Numbered from the stretch's first letter, positions 9,397-18,881 are shown. The stretch is 62,061 nt of DNA from Syntrophomonadaceae bacterium (GCA_028692415.1 JAQUXM010000003.1:1-62061); one strand, 5' to 3'. A program made the numbers and translations. Notes: a model not told the origin generated them from the sequence alone.

Positions 9397-10311
9397 ATGA
9401 AATACCTGGTGATCGGAGCCGGTGGTACAGGCGGGAGCATCGGAGGATTTATGACCGAGGCGGGCAACGATGTGACCGTAATCGCCAGAGGAAGACATCT
9501 GGAGGCTATTCAACAAAATGGTTTAAAAATGGAGACTACCTGCAAGGGGAATTATACCGTATATCCTATAAAGGCTGCGGATATGGATCATTACAACGAG
9601 CAGCCCGATGTAATATTCAATTGCGTGAAAGAATATTCCCTGGTGGACACCATCCCTTTTATCAAGAGAATAGCTCATAAAGATACAGTGGTAATACCAA
9701 TACAAAATATCTATGGTACCGGGGGCAAACTGCAGGAACTGCTGCCTGATTTGCTGGTAACCGACGGATGCATTTACATAGCTGCGGAGATCAAAGAGCC
9801 CGGCGTCATCCTGCAAACAGGGGATATTTTCCGGGTGGTTTACGGGGTGAGAAAACCGGAGGAATACCGGCCGATTCTTGAACGGGTAGCCGCAGATCTG
9901 AGGGACAGCGGCATCACTGCTATTGTATCGGATAATATCAGGAGGGATGCGCTGCAAAAGTTCTCCTATGTATCTCCCATGGCTGCCTGCGGGGCATATT
10001 ACGATATTGATGCTGGAGCAGCCCAGCAGGAAGGTAAAGTGAGGGATACGTTTGTTGCGCTCATGCGTGAGATCAATGTGCTGGCAGCAGCTATGGGCAT
10101 ATGCTTTGCTGTAGATATCATTAAAACAAATTTGAAGATTCTGGACAGCCTTTCACCTTCAGCTTCAACTTCCATGCAGAGGGATATAAAACAGGGTAAA
10201 AACTCGGAGATGGACGGCCTCATATTTGAAGTTGTGCGTTTGGGGCGAAAGTTTGGTGTGCCTCTGTCCACCTATGAAATGATTGCGAAAAAACTTGGAT
10301 TTAAGGCCTGA
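9397..10311 (+). CDS. Ketopantoate reductase family (PanE/ApbA-like) oxidoreductase
   Basis: A 304-residue protein with an N-terminal Rossmann fold (GAGGTGGSIGG, about residues 7-17), the NADPH-binding signature of 2-dehydropantoate 2-reductases, and a helical C-terminal domain. The family reduces ketopantoate to pantoate for coenzyme A synthesis. Many paralogues act on other 2-keto acids, and no panB/panC neighbour is present, so the exact substrate is uncertain. The start is well supported by CGGAGG eight bases before the ATG. GC content is higher than in the preceding island genes, marking the end of the AT-rich block. Confidence 0.8.
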   Translation: MKYLVIGAGGTGGSIGGFMTEAGNDVTVIARGRHLEAIQQNGLKMETTCKGNYTVYPIKAADMDHYNEQPDVIFNCVKEYSLVDTIPFIKRIAHKDTVVIPIQNIYGTGGKLQELLPDLLVTDGCIYIAAEIKEPGVILQTGDIFRVVYGVRKPEEYRPILERVAADLRDSGITAIVSDNIRRDALQKFSYVSPMAACGAYYDIDAGAAQQEGKVRDTFVALMREINVLAAAMGICFAVDIIKTNLKILDSLSPSASTSMQRDIKQGKNSEMDGLIFEVVRLGRKFGVPLSTYEMIAKKLGFKA

Positions 10312-10574
10312 AGACGGAACCCTATTGCATAATCGAAAAGGTTATTAGGGGATTAAATATGTATAAAGGAGGAGGGGGCAGGATATCACACACTTAAATC
10401 ACTATAGACTTATCCGTTCCCAATATTCTTTGAGGAATAGAATCTGGACAATAAGCAAGTTGCATTCGCATGGGGGATGTCTCTCCCATACTTTGGACCA
10501 GGGGTAACCCACCAACATCAATAGCTCAAAAACTACCCGTCTCTATTACAGGCAAGTTGAGATGCTGAATGTAT
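10312..10574. other. Intergenic, nothing recognised
   Basis: No coding sequence, RNA or clear terminator was identified between the ketopantoate reductase-like gene and the alcohol dehydrogenase fragment. Confidence 0.35.
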
Positions 10575-10787
10575 TTTTAATCACAAAATGAGCCAGAGCG
10601 ACCGAATCACCATGGCTCTGAAATTATCTTCTTTGGCATCGCTTGATGATTTCCGGGAACTAATGGAACTTCTTTGCGGTAAAGCTCCGGCCTGTACTCT
10701 TGATGAACAGAATATATTTCTTAAACATGCTTTGAATACCAAAAACTAGCAACAATATAGTAATTCCCAGACCGCAAGATATTGCTG
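10575..10787 (+). pseudogene. Decayed duplicate of the 3' part of an iron alcohol dehydrogenase
   Basis: About 213 bp are nearly identical to 18512-18726, inside the intact Fe-alcohol dehydrogenase gene 8 kb downstream. Matching peptide runs include NHKMSQSDRITMALKLSSLASLDDFRELM and CGKAPACT. The copy lacks a start and the N-terminal two thirds, and AAAAACTAG introduces a stop where the parent reads AAAAACATT. Scattered substitutions show it is not a recent assembly artefact. It is a partial segmental duplication or a recombination scar. Confidence 0.9.
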
Positions 10788-10882
10788 CAAATGGGTAATA
10801 ATTTTCATGCTTACAAATTGCAGGTAAAAAGTGTAAGCAGGTCGAATTTATATGAAAATAACAGGAGGAGCGGGTAATCATT

Positions 10883-12778
10883 ATGGCTAAACACAGTCTA
10901 AAAACAAAATTCATAATTATTACCTGTTTAATTTGTTTAATCAGCCTGCTTATGGTTTCTGCGGTAAGCTATATAACATCATTAAAAATAGTAAAATCAG
11001 AATTAAATCAAAAAACCGCTGGAACAGTCTTAAATAATGCCAACATCATCGACAACTGGTTTAAAAATCAGAACACATTTATTGATAATATGGCCAAGGA
11101 TATTCAATTCAGTGGTAACTACAGAAATTATTATTTACAGAAATACCTGGAGTATAAGCTAAAACAACAAAACCAGGTTCTTGATTACTATATTGGCTTT
11201 ACCGATGACCGTTTTATTAGTGGAATAAATTGGCTGCCCCCGTCTGATTATGATTTTAAAACCAGAGAGTGGTATATTAATGCGATTAATAAAAAAGCAA
11301 TTATTTATACTATCCCGTACGTCGATGCTATGACGGGGAAGATGGTTATTACCATAGCCGAACCATTATATAATCAAGGGGAAATTATAGGAGTTCTGGC
11401 TGCTGATATTATGGTAGATAATCTGGTCGAACTTACCCATAAGGCAGGAAAAGACAGTCCCGGTTATGCTTTTCTATTAGATCAGCAGGGCCATTTTTTG
11501 GTGACACCGGCAGAAAAATGGCAGCCTGCTCAGGATAGTCTACATGATGCACACCAGGTCATGAACGGCAGGTATCTCCCGCTGTTTAACAGTAAAAATG
11601 CCAATAATATTAATATGGTATTATTACAGGATTATGATGGTGGCTATAAATATTTCTTTACCACCAGGGTAAATTCCAGCAATTGGATTTTTGGTGAAGC
11701 TATTCCTAAATCTGTATATGTTGAGCCGTTAAATAAATTATTATTTAGTTTTATTATCATATTGCTTATTTCCCTGCTTATTGGAAGTTTGATAATATTA
11801 TCAGCAATTAATGGACTAATTAATCCGCTTAACCAGCTCAGACAGGCAGTGCTCCGTTTTTCACAGAAAGATTTCACGGCCCGTTCCCAGGTAAATTCTG
11901 AAGATGAAATAGGCGATTTGAGTAAAAGTTTTAATGAGATGGCAGCTATCATCCAGGAATATAACCGCAGCCTGGAATCTATGGTAGAGGCACGCACACA
12001 GGAATTGCAGGATAAGAACCAGAATATTATGGAGAGTATAAATTATTCCAAGCGCATTCAAGAATCTATTCTTCCAGATCTGGTTAATTATCATGGTATT
12101 GCTTATGATGACCATTTTGTAGTATGGAAACCGCGAGATACTGTAGGTGGTGATTTCTACTGGTCTAAACAGAAAGACGATACGGTTTTTATCGCTATTG
12201 CTGACTGTACCGGTCATGGAGTACCTGGTGCATTGATGACTATGACCGTTAATGCTATACTGGATCGCATTATCGACGAGGACCGGGCGCAGATGCCGGC
12301 AGCTATTCTAAAACGGCTTAACCGAATTCTCAAAGAAACTTTACGTCAGGATACTCCCGATGCACTGACCAATGACGGAGCAGATGTCGGCTTATGTATG
12401 ATCAGGCCTGACCGGAAAGAAATGGTCTATGCTGGCTCCAAAATATCGCTATTTGCCTATCAGGAAAATGAGATTATACAAATAAAAGGTGATAGGCAAA
12501 GTCTGGGGTACAAACGCTCACGTTTGGATTATGAATATACTGACCACCCGCTGTCTCTGGATAATCAAATGTTTTATCTGACTACTGATGGCTTGCTTGA
12601 CCAAAATGGAGAAGAAATTAACAAGTCTTTCGGCATAACTCGTTTTAAACAGACTTTGCTGGATATGAAAGACTTAAGCATGGATCAGCAAAAGGAATTA
12701 TTGCTGGAGGTATTGAACAAATATATGGGATGTGAAAGTCAAAGGGACGATATTACGATTATTGGTTTTAAGATTTAA
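10883..12778 (+). CDS. Cache-HAMP-PP2C (RsbU/SpoIIE-type) signalling phosphatase
   Basis: A 631-residue membrane sensor. A first TM helix is at about residues 10-32, followed by an extracellular dCache-type sensing domain (motifs such as REWYINAI and YVDAMTGKMVITIAEP). A second TM helix (about 285-310) leads to HAMP, a short coiled-coil (SLESMVEARTQELQDK) and a C-terminal PPM/PP2C serine phosphatase domain with GGDFYW (near 422) and ADCTGHGVPGALM (D441). Family members dephosphorylate anti-anti-sigma factors in response to ligands. No cognate STAS protein is adjacent, though SpoIIAA lies elsewhere in the window. AGGAGG precedes the ATG. Confidence 0.88.
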   Translation: MAKHSLKTKFIIITCLICLISLLMVSAVSYITSLKIVKSELNQKTAGTVLNNANIIDNWFKNQNTFIDNMAKDIQFSGNYRNYYLQKYLEYKLKQQNQVLDYYIGFTDDRFISGINWLPPSDYDFKTREWYINAINKKAIIYTIPYVDAMTGKMVITIAEPLYNQGEIIGVLAADIMVDNLVELTHKAGKDSPGYAFLLDQQGHFLVTPAEKWQPAQDSLHDAHQVMNGRYLPLFNSKNANNINMVLLQDYDGGYKYFFTTRVNSSNWIFGEAIPKSVYVEPLNKLLFSFIIILLISLLIGSLIILSAINGLINPLNQLRQAVLRFSQKDFTARSQVNSEDEIGDLSKSFNEMAAIIQEYNRSLESMVEARTQELQDKNQNIMESINYSKRIQESILPDLVNYHGIAYDDHFVVWKPRDTVGGDFYWSKQKDDTVFIAIADCTGHGVPGALMTMTVNAILDRIIDEDRAQMPAAILKRLNRILKETLRQDTPDALTNDGADVGLCMIRPDRKEMVYAGSKISLFAYQENEIIQIKGDRQSLGYKRSRLDYEYTDHPLSLDNQMFYLTTDGLLDQNGEEINKSFGITRFKQTLLDMKDLSMDQQKELLLEVLNKYMGCESQRDDITIIGFKI

Positions 12779-12835
12779 CAATATGCAACGAACGATAAAA
12801 AGTGTTATTAATGAAGTGAAAGGAGCGGTATTTTA

Positions 12836-14497
12836 ATGGGTTACTTAAAGAGAGTCTTGGTTTGGGCGATGTTATTGGCTTTTATCAATCTTGTAATACC
12901 TGCCGGGACTATGGCACAGTCAGTGAAAACGGGCAATCTTGAAACCGGCACGTATGTTCAGTTAGGTTCCTATAAAGGGAAACCTATTTTATGGCAGGTC
13001 ATTAATAACGACCAGCAGGGCACGGTGTTGTTTGCCCAGAAAATATTAGCTTTCAAATCCTTTGATGCCAAGGGAGATGCCGCCGAGGGAAGAGACAGCA
13101 AATATAACACCAGGGTAAATGAGGGCAGCAACTATTGGGCTAAATCCAATCTGCGGGAATGGTTAAACAGTGCCGATGCCAAAGTGGCTTATTCGCATCA
13201 GAAGCCGGATTCTCAAAACACACTTGATTTTGGAACAGAAGATCTTAGTTATGATAGTGAGCCTGGTTTTTTAAGCAATTTTACAGATGCAGAACGGTCG
13301 GCAATCCAAGCGGTAAAACATAAAACCATGCTGAGTTCCTTTGATTTGCAGGTTAAAGATGGCGGCAGTCATTTGTGGGGGCCTGAAATCAATAATGATA
13401 ATGCCTATTACCAGTGGGTAAGCGATAAGGTATTCCTGCTTTCGCATAATGAATTGATGGAATGGGTTAAAAACCATGGTTTATCAGTTAAAGCACCATG
13501 GTATACCTTTAAGGACAAGTCAGTTCTGGATTCATATTGGCTAAGATGCCCTGACGGTAATTATGCAGCGGCCGTATTTAATGTATCCGGGGAACGAATT
13601 GGCAGCAATACCAACGCATACAGGACGCTGGGGGTGAGACCGGCCTTATATGTAGAACCCGATTTAACCGTGAGCGGAAACGGCACCAAGGATTCACCTT
13701 ATATTATCGCTGCCGGTAACACAGCAATTGCTGATACCGTTCAAGTCAAACCAGCTGCCGCCATTAGCCAGGCCATAACCATCAGTATTAATGGCAAGAA
13801 TTTGCCCAGCGATGTTTCACCTCAGATTATCAACAGCAGAACCATGGTTCCTTTAAGGGCAATATTTGAGGCTTTGGATATCGATGTTGAATGGATTCCC
13901 GCCAGCAAAACGGTTATTGGCACCAAGGATAATACCAGAATTCAGCTGACCATTGACAAAACTACGGCTCTGGTCAACAACCAAGAAGTAATACTTGATG
14001 TCCCTGCTGCTATTGTAGATTCCAGAACTTTGGTTCCGGTCAGATTTATCGGTGAAAGTACCGGCCAGGAAGTCGGCTGGGATGATAAAACCAGAACCGT
14101 TGCGATTACACCTAAAGCAGCTGCCCCGTCTCAAATCGGGTCACAAGGTGATAGTGGAGTTAAAGAATTCTATATTAATCAAACCGGACCCATTTATCTG
14201 ACTGTGGGCCAGTCCAAGCAAATCAGTGCTACAGTTGTTGGAAAGAACCTTAGCTTTGAACAGGAATATCCGCGCTGGGGAACAAGCAACATAAGTATTG
14301 CCAATATTTCAGGTGATGTTGTTTCCGGTTATACAAATACATGGGGCTCCGAAACCCGAAGATTTATTGTCACTGCAGATAAATCCGTTTATGTAAAAGC
14401 GTTAAGCCCGGGCCAGATTACGTTAAGTGCCTCAATAGGCCCCTACACCGCCAATCAATCCCAGACAAGAGATATAATTGTTATTGTTAAGGAATAA
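12836..14497 (+). CDS. Secreted DUF6273 and copper-amine-oxidase-N stalk-domain protein
   Basis: A 553-residue protein with an N-terminal signal peptide (hydrophobic core about residues 8-24, cleavage near TMAQS). Residues ~30-275 resemble DUF6273, with the YVQLGSYKGKPILWQVINND opening and DSYWLRCPDG. Residues ~310-425 contain two copies of the MVPLRAIFEALDIDVEW / LVPVRFIGESTGQEVGW pattern of the copper amine oxidase N-terminal (stalk) domain. An Ig-like C-terminal part follows. These are common cell-surface modules in Firmicutes; no catalytic role is apparent. AAGGAG precedes the start, 57 bp after the phosphatase gene, so the two are likely co-transcribed. Confidence 0.75.
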   Translation: MGYLKRVLVWAMLLAFINLVIPAGTMAQSVKTGNLETGTYVQLGSYKGKPILWQVINNDQQGTVLFAQKILAFKSFDAKGDAAEGRDSKYNTRVNEGSNYWAKSNLREWLNSADAKVAYSHQKPDSQNTLDFGTEDLSYDSEPGFLSNFTDAERSAIQAVKHKTMLSSFDLQVKDGGSHLWGPEINNDNAYYQWVSDKVFLLSHNELMEWVKNHGLSVKAPWYTFKDKSVLDSYWLRCPDGNYAAAVFNVSGERIGSNTNAYRTLGVRPALYVEPDLTVSGNGTKDSPYIIAAGNTAIADTVQVKPAAAISQAITISINGKNLPSDVSPQIINSRTMVPLRAIFEALDIDVEWIPASKTVIGTKDNTRIQLTIDKTTALVNNQEVILDVPAAIVDSRTLVPVRFIGESTGQEVGWDDKTRTVAITPKAAAPSQIGSQGDSGVKEFYINQTGPIYLTVGQSKQISATVVGKNLSFEQEYPRWGTSNISIANISGDVVSGYTNTWGSETRRFIVTADKSVYVKALSPGQITLSASIGPYTANQSQTRDIIVIVKE

Positions 14498-14643
14498 CTC
14501 CTCACCAAAAGACGGTTGGAGAGTCTGCCTGTTTAGTCCTCTTCGAAGGGTATTGTTACACAGTGTTACACAAAGAACGTCCCAGTGTAACAGAGAGGCC
14601 GCGAGCCCTCCCCCGGCCCCTCCGTTAACACAATATAACAATA

Positions 14644-14672
14644 TTTACATAAATAAATAGTTATGGTAATCT
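14644..14672 (+). promoter_or_regulatory. Candidate sigma-A promoter of the RiPP pair
   Basis: TTTACA (14644-14649), 17-bp spacer, TAATCT (14667-14672). It lies about 40 bp upstream of the precursor start and is the only reasonable promoter seen in this gap. Confidence 0.4.
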
Positions 14673-14714
14673 GAATTTATCTCCCGACTTTAATAAATGA
14701 TAGGAGGTGAAAAG

Positions 14715-14846
14715 ATGATTAGCAAGCAAGAACAGCCTGTGAAAACAGTCGGTAAGCAAGAAATTAAAAACAATGTCACCCTTATTCGCCCCAGCACTGC
14801 CAATACTGTCCAAACTAATCAATGGCCCTGCAGATGGTTCCTGTAA
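14715..14846 (+). CDS. Candidate RiPP precursor peptide (43 aa)
   Basis: A 43-codon reading frame with an excellent ribosome-binding site (TAGGAGGTG at 14701-14709). The peptide has a Lys/Gln/Glu-rich, leader-like N-terminal half (MISKQEQPVKTVGKQ) and ends in WPCRWFL, a compact core with two Trp, one Cys and Phe. It lies immediately upstream of, and slightly overlaps, a radical SAM/SPASM gene, the standard layout of a ribosomally made, post-translationally modified peptide. It could be a sactipeptide-like (Cys thioether) or aromatic-crosslink product. I recognise no described family with this core. Translational coupling to the enzyme is likely. Confidence 0.6.
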   Translation: MISKQEQPVKTVGKQEIKNNVTLIRPSTANTVQTNQWPCRWFL

Positions 14847-16198
14847 AGAAATTCGGCGCATTAATTAAAAATTGTCTAACTCCTTTGATGCGGGCCAATA
14901 GTCTGGCAACGGAGGAGTTTGTTTTTGAGCAACTAACTGAGCAGGTGATAATAGTGAAGCTTTCCCGATATATTTTTACCTTTCCTTATGGGAATTCCGA
15001 GATGCTGCTTTTTAATTCCATTAACGGATGTTTAATAAAGATGGATAGTGCTTGTTTTCATAAGGGAAACGTGCTAGAGAGCAATTTAACACCCGCAGAT
15101 ATAAAGGTATTGCACGAAGGTGATTATTTAGCCGATGATGAAATAATCATAAGTCAGCTTGACAGCCTGTACCTCTCCCCACCTGATACTCTGATGTTAA
15201 ACATTGAGGTAACCGGACACTGCAATCTCTCTTGTTCCTATTGTTATCAGCAGGGCTGGCCCCAACGCGGGAGTATCCAAAACGATACTGTCGAAAAAAT
15301 TCTGACCTATATTGAAAAGTGTACGGAGTACTTGGATTACAAGACAATTAAATTAGATTTTATTGGCGGCGAACCCTTTATGGCAGTTGATAAAATGGCC
15401 TGCATTTTTAGTGAAGTGAAAAGCATTTGCCAGTGTAAGGATATCAAATTGGAGGCTCAGGCCGAAAGCAATGGTACGCTTCTGAACCTGCATAACCTTA
15501 AGTGGTTCGAAAACCTCGACCTTTCTGTAACTCTATCCCCTCCGGAAGATCATAATAAATATCGTTCCTATAATAATGGGCAAGGCAGCTATCAGCAGAT
15601 AGTATCCAATTTAACAGACTGCCGGGAGCTATTTGCAAAAAAATCTATTAAGCTCAACTTGAGATACAATGTTCATGCCGCCAACTATCTGCTGTTCCCA
15701 TCTTTCCTTGCTGAAATCAGAAGGCTCGGACTGCCTGTCGCTGCGGTTAAAACTGCCTATACCGCCGAATATGAGTATAATGCTTTCCACAATGGTTTAA
15801 GCCTGGAGCAATTCATGGCCTGGAATTCCTCTGCCGCTATTGACGCACTGCGGGAATATGATTTCCCGGTCCCCTTCTTCCCGTATGCCAGTACCCAACG
15901 CTGCGCAGCATATCAACCCTTCAGCTGCAAAGTCTTTTATGACGGCTCCATCGGCTTGTGCAATGCTTCCCCTTATGGTAGGAGCGAGCTGCACATCGAG
16001 CAGATTGCCACAAATCCAGAGCTTTTAAATGAATATTATAGAGAGGTAAAAAGCTGGACTCCCCTTCAGGACCCGGCTTGCTCCAGTTGTAAAGAATTAT
16101 TGCTATGCGGTGGTAAGACCTTCTGCATGCCAAAGCCTTGCAATTATGCTCTGTATGATTTGGAGCTATTTCTAAAAAATTACATGACGAGTGCATGA
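14822..16198 (+). CDS. Radical SAM/SPASM peptide-maturation enzyme
   Basis: Up to 458 residues. The radical SAM motif CNLSCSYCY (CxxxCxxC, about residue 135) binds the SAM-ligating 4Fe-4S cluster. The C-terminal SPASM region has a full Cys set (FSCKVFYDGSIGLCNA ... CSSCKELLLCGGKTFC ... CNY), which should bind auxiliary clusters. Such proteins install thioether or C-C crosslinks on ribosomal peptides. The ATG at 14822 has no Shine-Dalgarno; a GTG at 14945, just before KLSRYIFTF, may be the true start. No protease or exporter gene adjoins it. The stop at 16198 abuts GACAAGGGGACGG, also found in the palindrome after sigF. Confidence 0.8.
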   Translation: MALQMVPVKKFGALIKNCLTPLMRANSLATEEFVFEQLTEQVIIVKLSRYIFTFPYGNSEMLLFNSINGCLIKMDSACFHKGNVLESNLTPADIKVLHEGDYLADDEIIISQLDSLYLSPPDTLMLNIEVTGHCNLSCSYCYQQGWPQRGSIQNDTVEKILTYIEKCTEYLDYKTIKLDFIGGEPFMAVDKMACIFSEVKSICQCKDIKLEAQAESNGTLLNLHNLKWFENLDLSVTLSPPEDHNKYRSYNNGQGSYQQIVSNLTDCRELFAKKSIKLNLRYNVHAANYLLFPSFLAEIRRLGLPVAAVKTAYTAEYEYNAFHNGLSLEQFMAWNSSAAIDALREYDFPVPFFPYASTQRCAAYQPFSCKVFYDGSIGLCNASPYGRSELHIEQIATNPELLNEYYREVKSWTPLQDPACSSCKELLLCGGKTFCMPKPCNYALYDLELFLKNYMTSA

Positions 16199-16352
16199 CA
16201 AGGGGACGGCAGACTGCCCTGAAAAGCTAACAAAAAAGGTTGCCCCTCTCGTCCGTTCGACTCTTGGGACAGCCTCATTCTGTATTTTGGAGCCGACAGT
16301 CGGATTCAAAGTGTCGGCCTGCTGATTGCCAGTCAACTGCTCCAACCCTAAC

Positions 16353-16877
16353 TTAAGGCATATTCGGACTCCCGGTTTCTTTTGCCTGTTTTCGTGCCAA
16401 CAGATAGAGCAGAAATCTAACCCAAACATTCCAGCTCGTTGTTTTTGAAGAACCGGTTAGGCTATTCTCTGCCATGTCCAGCCCATCTTCCAGTAATGCA
16501 TCATGCAATGGCCCTATCAATAGGTGCCAAACCAGCCAGTTTTTAAGGTCACAATCCCCTTCAACCACATGGCGTAGAATTGTATGATTACGCCTTGGTA
16601 CTACTTCAAAATAGTGCCGCCCATCGAAAGCCGCTAAGGCCCCCGCCTGGTCGAACTGAAACACCGCCCTTTTTCCCGGTACATATTCCCCCACCGTATA
16701 TCTAATAAATCCGTGTCCTCCACTGGAACCGACTTTCAACCCTTGATCAAGCTCCATCGGTATCCATTTGGCAACCGGCCACAGTATATTGGCAGGACCC
16801 GCTAGGCTGTCAATAGCTTGGCCAACCTTATCCACAGGCAGTTTAAATAGTCTTTCGTGCTCGTTATAAATCCTCAT
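16353..16877 (-). CDS. SRPBCC (START-like) family protein
   Basis: A 174-residue protein beginning MRIYNEHERLFKLPVDKVGQAIDSL, typical of SRPBCC / polyketide-cyclase-like proteins whose helix-grip fold makes a hydrophobic ligand pocket. A conserved GHGFIRYTVGEYVPGKRAVFQF stretch and RHYFEVVP follow. The ligand is unknown. A GGAGG site precedes the start. It is divergent from the HxlR-family regulator at 17134, sharing a 256-bp intergenic region with two palindromes. Regulation of this gene by that HxlR protein is therefore plausible. Confidence 0.7.
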   Translation of the reverse strand: MRIYNEHERLFKLPVDKVGQAIDSLAGPANILWPVAKWIPMELDQGLKVGSSGGHGFIRYTVGEYVPGKRAVFQFDQAGALAAFDGRHYFEVVPRRNHTILRHVVEGDCDLKNWLVWHLLIGPLHDALLEDGLDMAENSLTGSSKTTSWNVWVRFLLYLLARKQAKETGSPNMP

Positions 16878-17060
16878 TATCTGTTCCTCCTTTCATTAGA
16901 TCCAAGGCTGGCACTTGCCCGGTTAAACCAAACCAGCCCAATCTGTAGGTGCATCCCAACGTCATTGCGGGACGCCGGGAAAAATGTAGTTTCCGTTCTG
17001 ACCCGTATTTCCTTCTTATATGGATTAATATTGAAATTATTAATATAATGATAATTGCAG

Positions 17061-17103
17061 TACGTGTACACGTAAATTACGCACTTTTTTATGACATAGT
17101 CAT
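17061..17103. promoter_or_regulatory. Palindromes in a divergent promoter region
   Basis: TACGTGTACACGTA (17061-17074) is a perfect 14-bp palindrome, and ATGACATAGTCAT (17091-17103) is a second dyad. Both lie between the divergent SRPBCC and HxlR genes. They are candidate operators for the HxlR regulator (inference). Confidence 0.45.
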
Positions 17104-17133
17104 GTTTAAGTGACCTTGGGGAGGATACATTTG

Positions 17134-17550
17134 ATGATTGATGGCGACGCCAGGGAATACATATGCCCCGTATCAGCAACCCAAAGCATACTGACAGGGA
17201 AATGGAAACTATCCATTCTCTGGATTTTAAGCAAGAAAACGATAAGATTTTCAGAACTGCAAAGGTTGATGCCGGATGTCTCAAGGGGTGTTTTGACTCA
17301 ACAATTAAGAGAGCTTGAACATTATAAAATGGTACACCGGGAGGTATATAAAGAAGTACCGCCCAAGGTTGAATACTCCTTAACCGAAATAGGCAGAAGC
17401 TTCATTCCTGTAATGACCAGCATTATGGAGTGGGGCGTTGGCTATGTTAAAGAGCTGTCTAATACAGACATGTCCATTTGTATTACCAATCGGTTTAATT
17501 GTCAAAAATGCTATGACATAATGTTATCGGCCGATCTTAAGCAAAATTGA
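17134..17550 (+). CDS. HxlR-family winged-helix transcriptional regulator
   Basis: A 138-residue protein with the HxlR pattern: CPVSATQSILTGKWKLSILWIL, the recognition region RFSELQRLMPDVSRGVLTQQLRELE, and a wing (VEYSLTEIGRSF). HxlR proteins are dimeric regulators, often of the adjacent divergent gene and often sensing electrophiles or redox state through a conserved N-terminal Cys, which is present here (YICPVS). GGGGAGG at 17118-17124 supports ATG 17134 or the TTG at 17131; an in-frame GTG at 17110 lies upstream of that site. Confidence 0.88.
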   Translation: MIDGDAREYICPVSATQSILTGKWKLSILWILSKKTIRFSELQRLMPDVSRGVLTQQLRELEHYKMVHREVYKEVPPKVEYSLTEIGRSFIPVMTSIMEWGVGYVKELSNTDMSICITNRFNCQKCYDIMLSADLKQN

Positions 17551-17645
17551 TCCTATTTCGCTTGGTTTTAGGGCAGCCGGTATCTAAAATATGGAGATAG
17601 GATAAGCTAGCAAGGAACATTAACGATTAATCGGAGTTGATATAA

Positions 17646-18752
17646 TTGACGTGGCAGGCACATTTTCCTACCAGAGTCTTTTTTGGACGGGGAGTAATAA
17701 ATGAGCAAGCAGACTTGCTGCATACACTTGGTTCCCGAGCCCTTATCGTAACTGGAAAGGGTGGTTCGGCTATTCGAAATGGAGCCCTGGAGGATGTTTG
17801 CAGGACCTTGGAGAAGACATCGCTTGGCTGGGAACTCTTTAATGAAGTTGAACCCAACCCAACGATTGAAACTGTTCGCAGGGGGGCTGCTTTGGCCCGA
17901 GAGATGAGGGCTGATTTTGTGATTGGAATTGGTGGCGGTTCTCCGATGGATGCTGCCAAAGCAATCGCTATTACTAATCTGGCGGAAGTCTCCGATGAAG
18001 AGTTGTTTAATCTGCAATACGGTGATGTTCTCCCGATTGTTTTAATACCTACTACGGCCGGTACAGGTTCGGAAGTAACCCCGGCATCCATATTGACAAG
18101 CCATAAAGACCAGACCAAAAGAAATATTGGCAGCGCAAAACTCATCCCCAACATTGCTTTTCTCGATTCATCCTATACCAGTGGTCTGCCCTGGCAAATA
18201 ACTGCAGATACCGCAGTAGATGCCTATTCTCATGCAATTGAAAGCTATTTGTCAGCGAAAAACAATGCTATAAGTTCTCTTTTCTCTGAGCAGGCGATGA
18301 CCATTCTGAGCCAAGAGCTTCGAGTAATTGCTCGAAAAAACGATCTTGGTCCTGATAACCGGGATTCTTTACTATATGCCTCCTACCTGGCGGGTGTTGC
18401 CATCAGCTTGACTGGCACCTCAATACCCCATGCACTCGGATATTCTTTAACCTATTACAAAGGGATGCCTCACGGGAGAGCAAACGGAGTTATTATGCCA
18501 TCATGGATGGATTTTAATCACAAAATGAGCCAGAGCGACCGAATCACCATGGCTCTGAAGTTATCTTCTTTGGCATCGCTTGATGATTTTCGGGAACTAA
18601 TGGAACTTCTCTGCGGTAAAGCTCCGGCCTGTACCGTTGATGAACAAAATATATTTTTAAAACATGCTTTAAATACCAAAAACATTAATAACAATATAGT
18701 CATTCCCAGACCGGAAGATATTGCTGAGATCCTTGCCAATTGTTTGAGTTGA
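17646..18752 (+). CDS. Iron-containing (group III) alcohol dehydrogenase
   Basis: A 368-residue protein of the Fe-ADH family. The NAD(P)-binding motif is GIGGGSPMDAAKAIA (about residues 95-109), then PTTAGTGSEVT and metal-ligand segments DAYSHAIESYLS and GTSIPHALGYSLTYYKGMPHG. These enzymes interconvert alcohols and aldehydes with a metal ion. The substrate cannot be read from sequence. Start is a TTG (17646) preceded by CGGAG. Its 3' part (18512-18726) has a decayed copy at 10575-10787. It is followed by a small membrane protein and an EFR1-type ferredoxin gene. Confidence 0.88.
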   Translation: MTWQAHFPTRVFFGRGVINEQADLLHTLGSRALIVTGKGGSAIRNGALEDVCRTLEKTSLGWELFNEVEPNPTIETVRRGAALAREMRADFVIGIGGGSPMDAAKAIAITNLAEVSDEELFNLQYGDVLPIVLIPTTAGTGSEVTPASILTSHKDQTKRNIGSAKLIPNIAFLDSSYTSGLPWQITADTAVDAYSHAIESYLSAKNNAISSLFSEQAMTILSQELRVIARKNDLGPDNRDSLLYASYLAGVAISLTGTSIPHALGYSLTYYKGMPHGRANGVIMPSWMDFNHKMSQSDRITMALKLSSLASLDDFRELMELLCGKAPACTVDEQNIFLKHALNTKNINNNIVIPRPEDIAEILANCLS

Positions 18753-18881
18753 GAAGTCGAAGAGAGAAATATTCTGACAGCAGAACCTTCCCTGTCATAT
18801 GTTGTTTTTCTGGCAGCCTGTTTTCCACAAGGAGGATAATGTTATTCAGGTATTGAATAATTCTTGCAGGAGGAATTGATT

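Noticed and set aside
9369-9680. Alternative frame over the ketopantoate reductase start
   Set aside because: It overlaps the clear Rossmann-fold frame and has no family motif.
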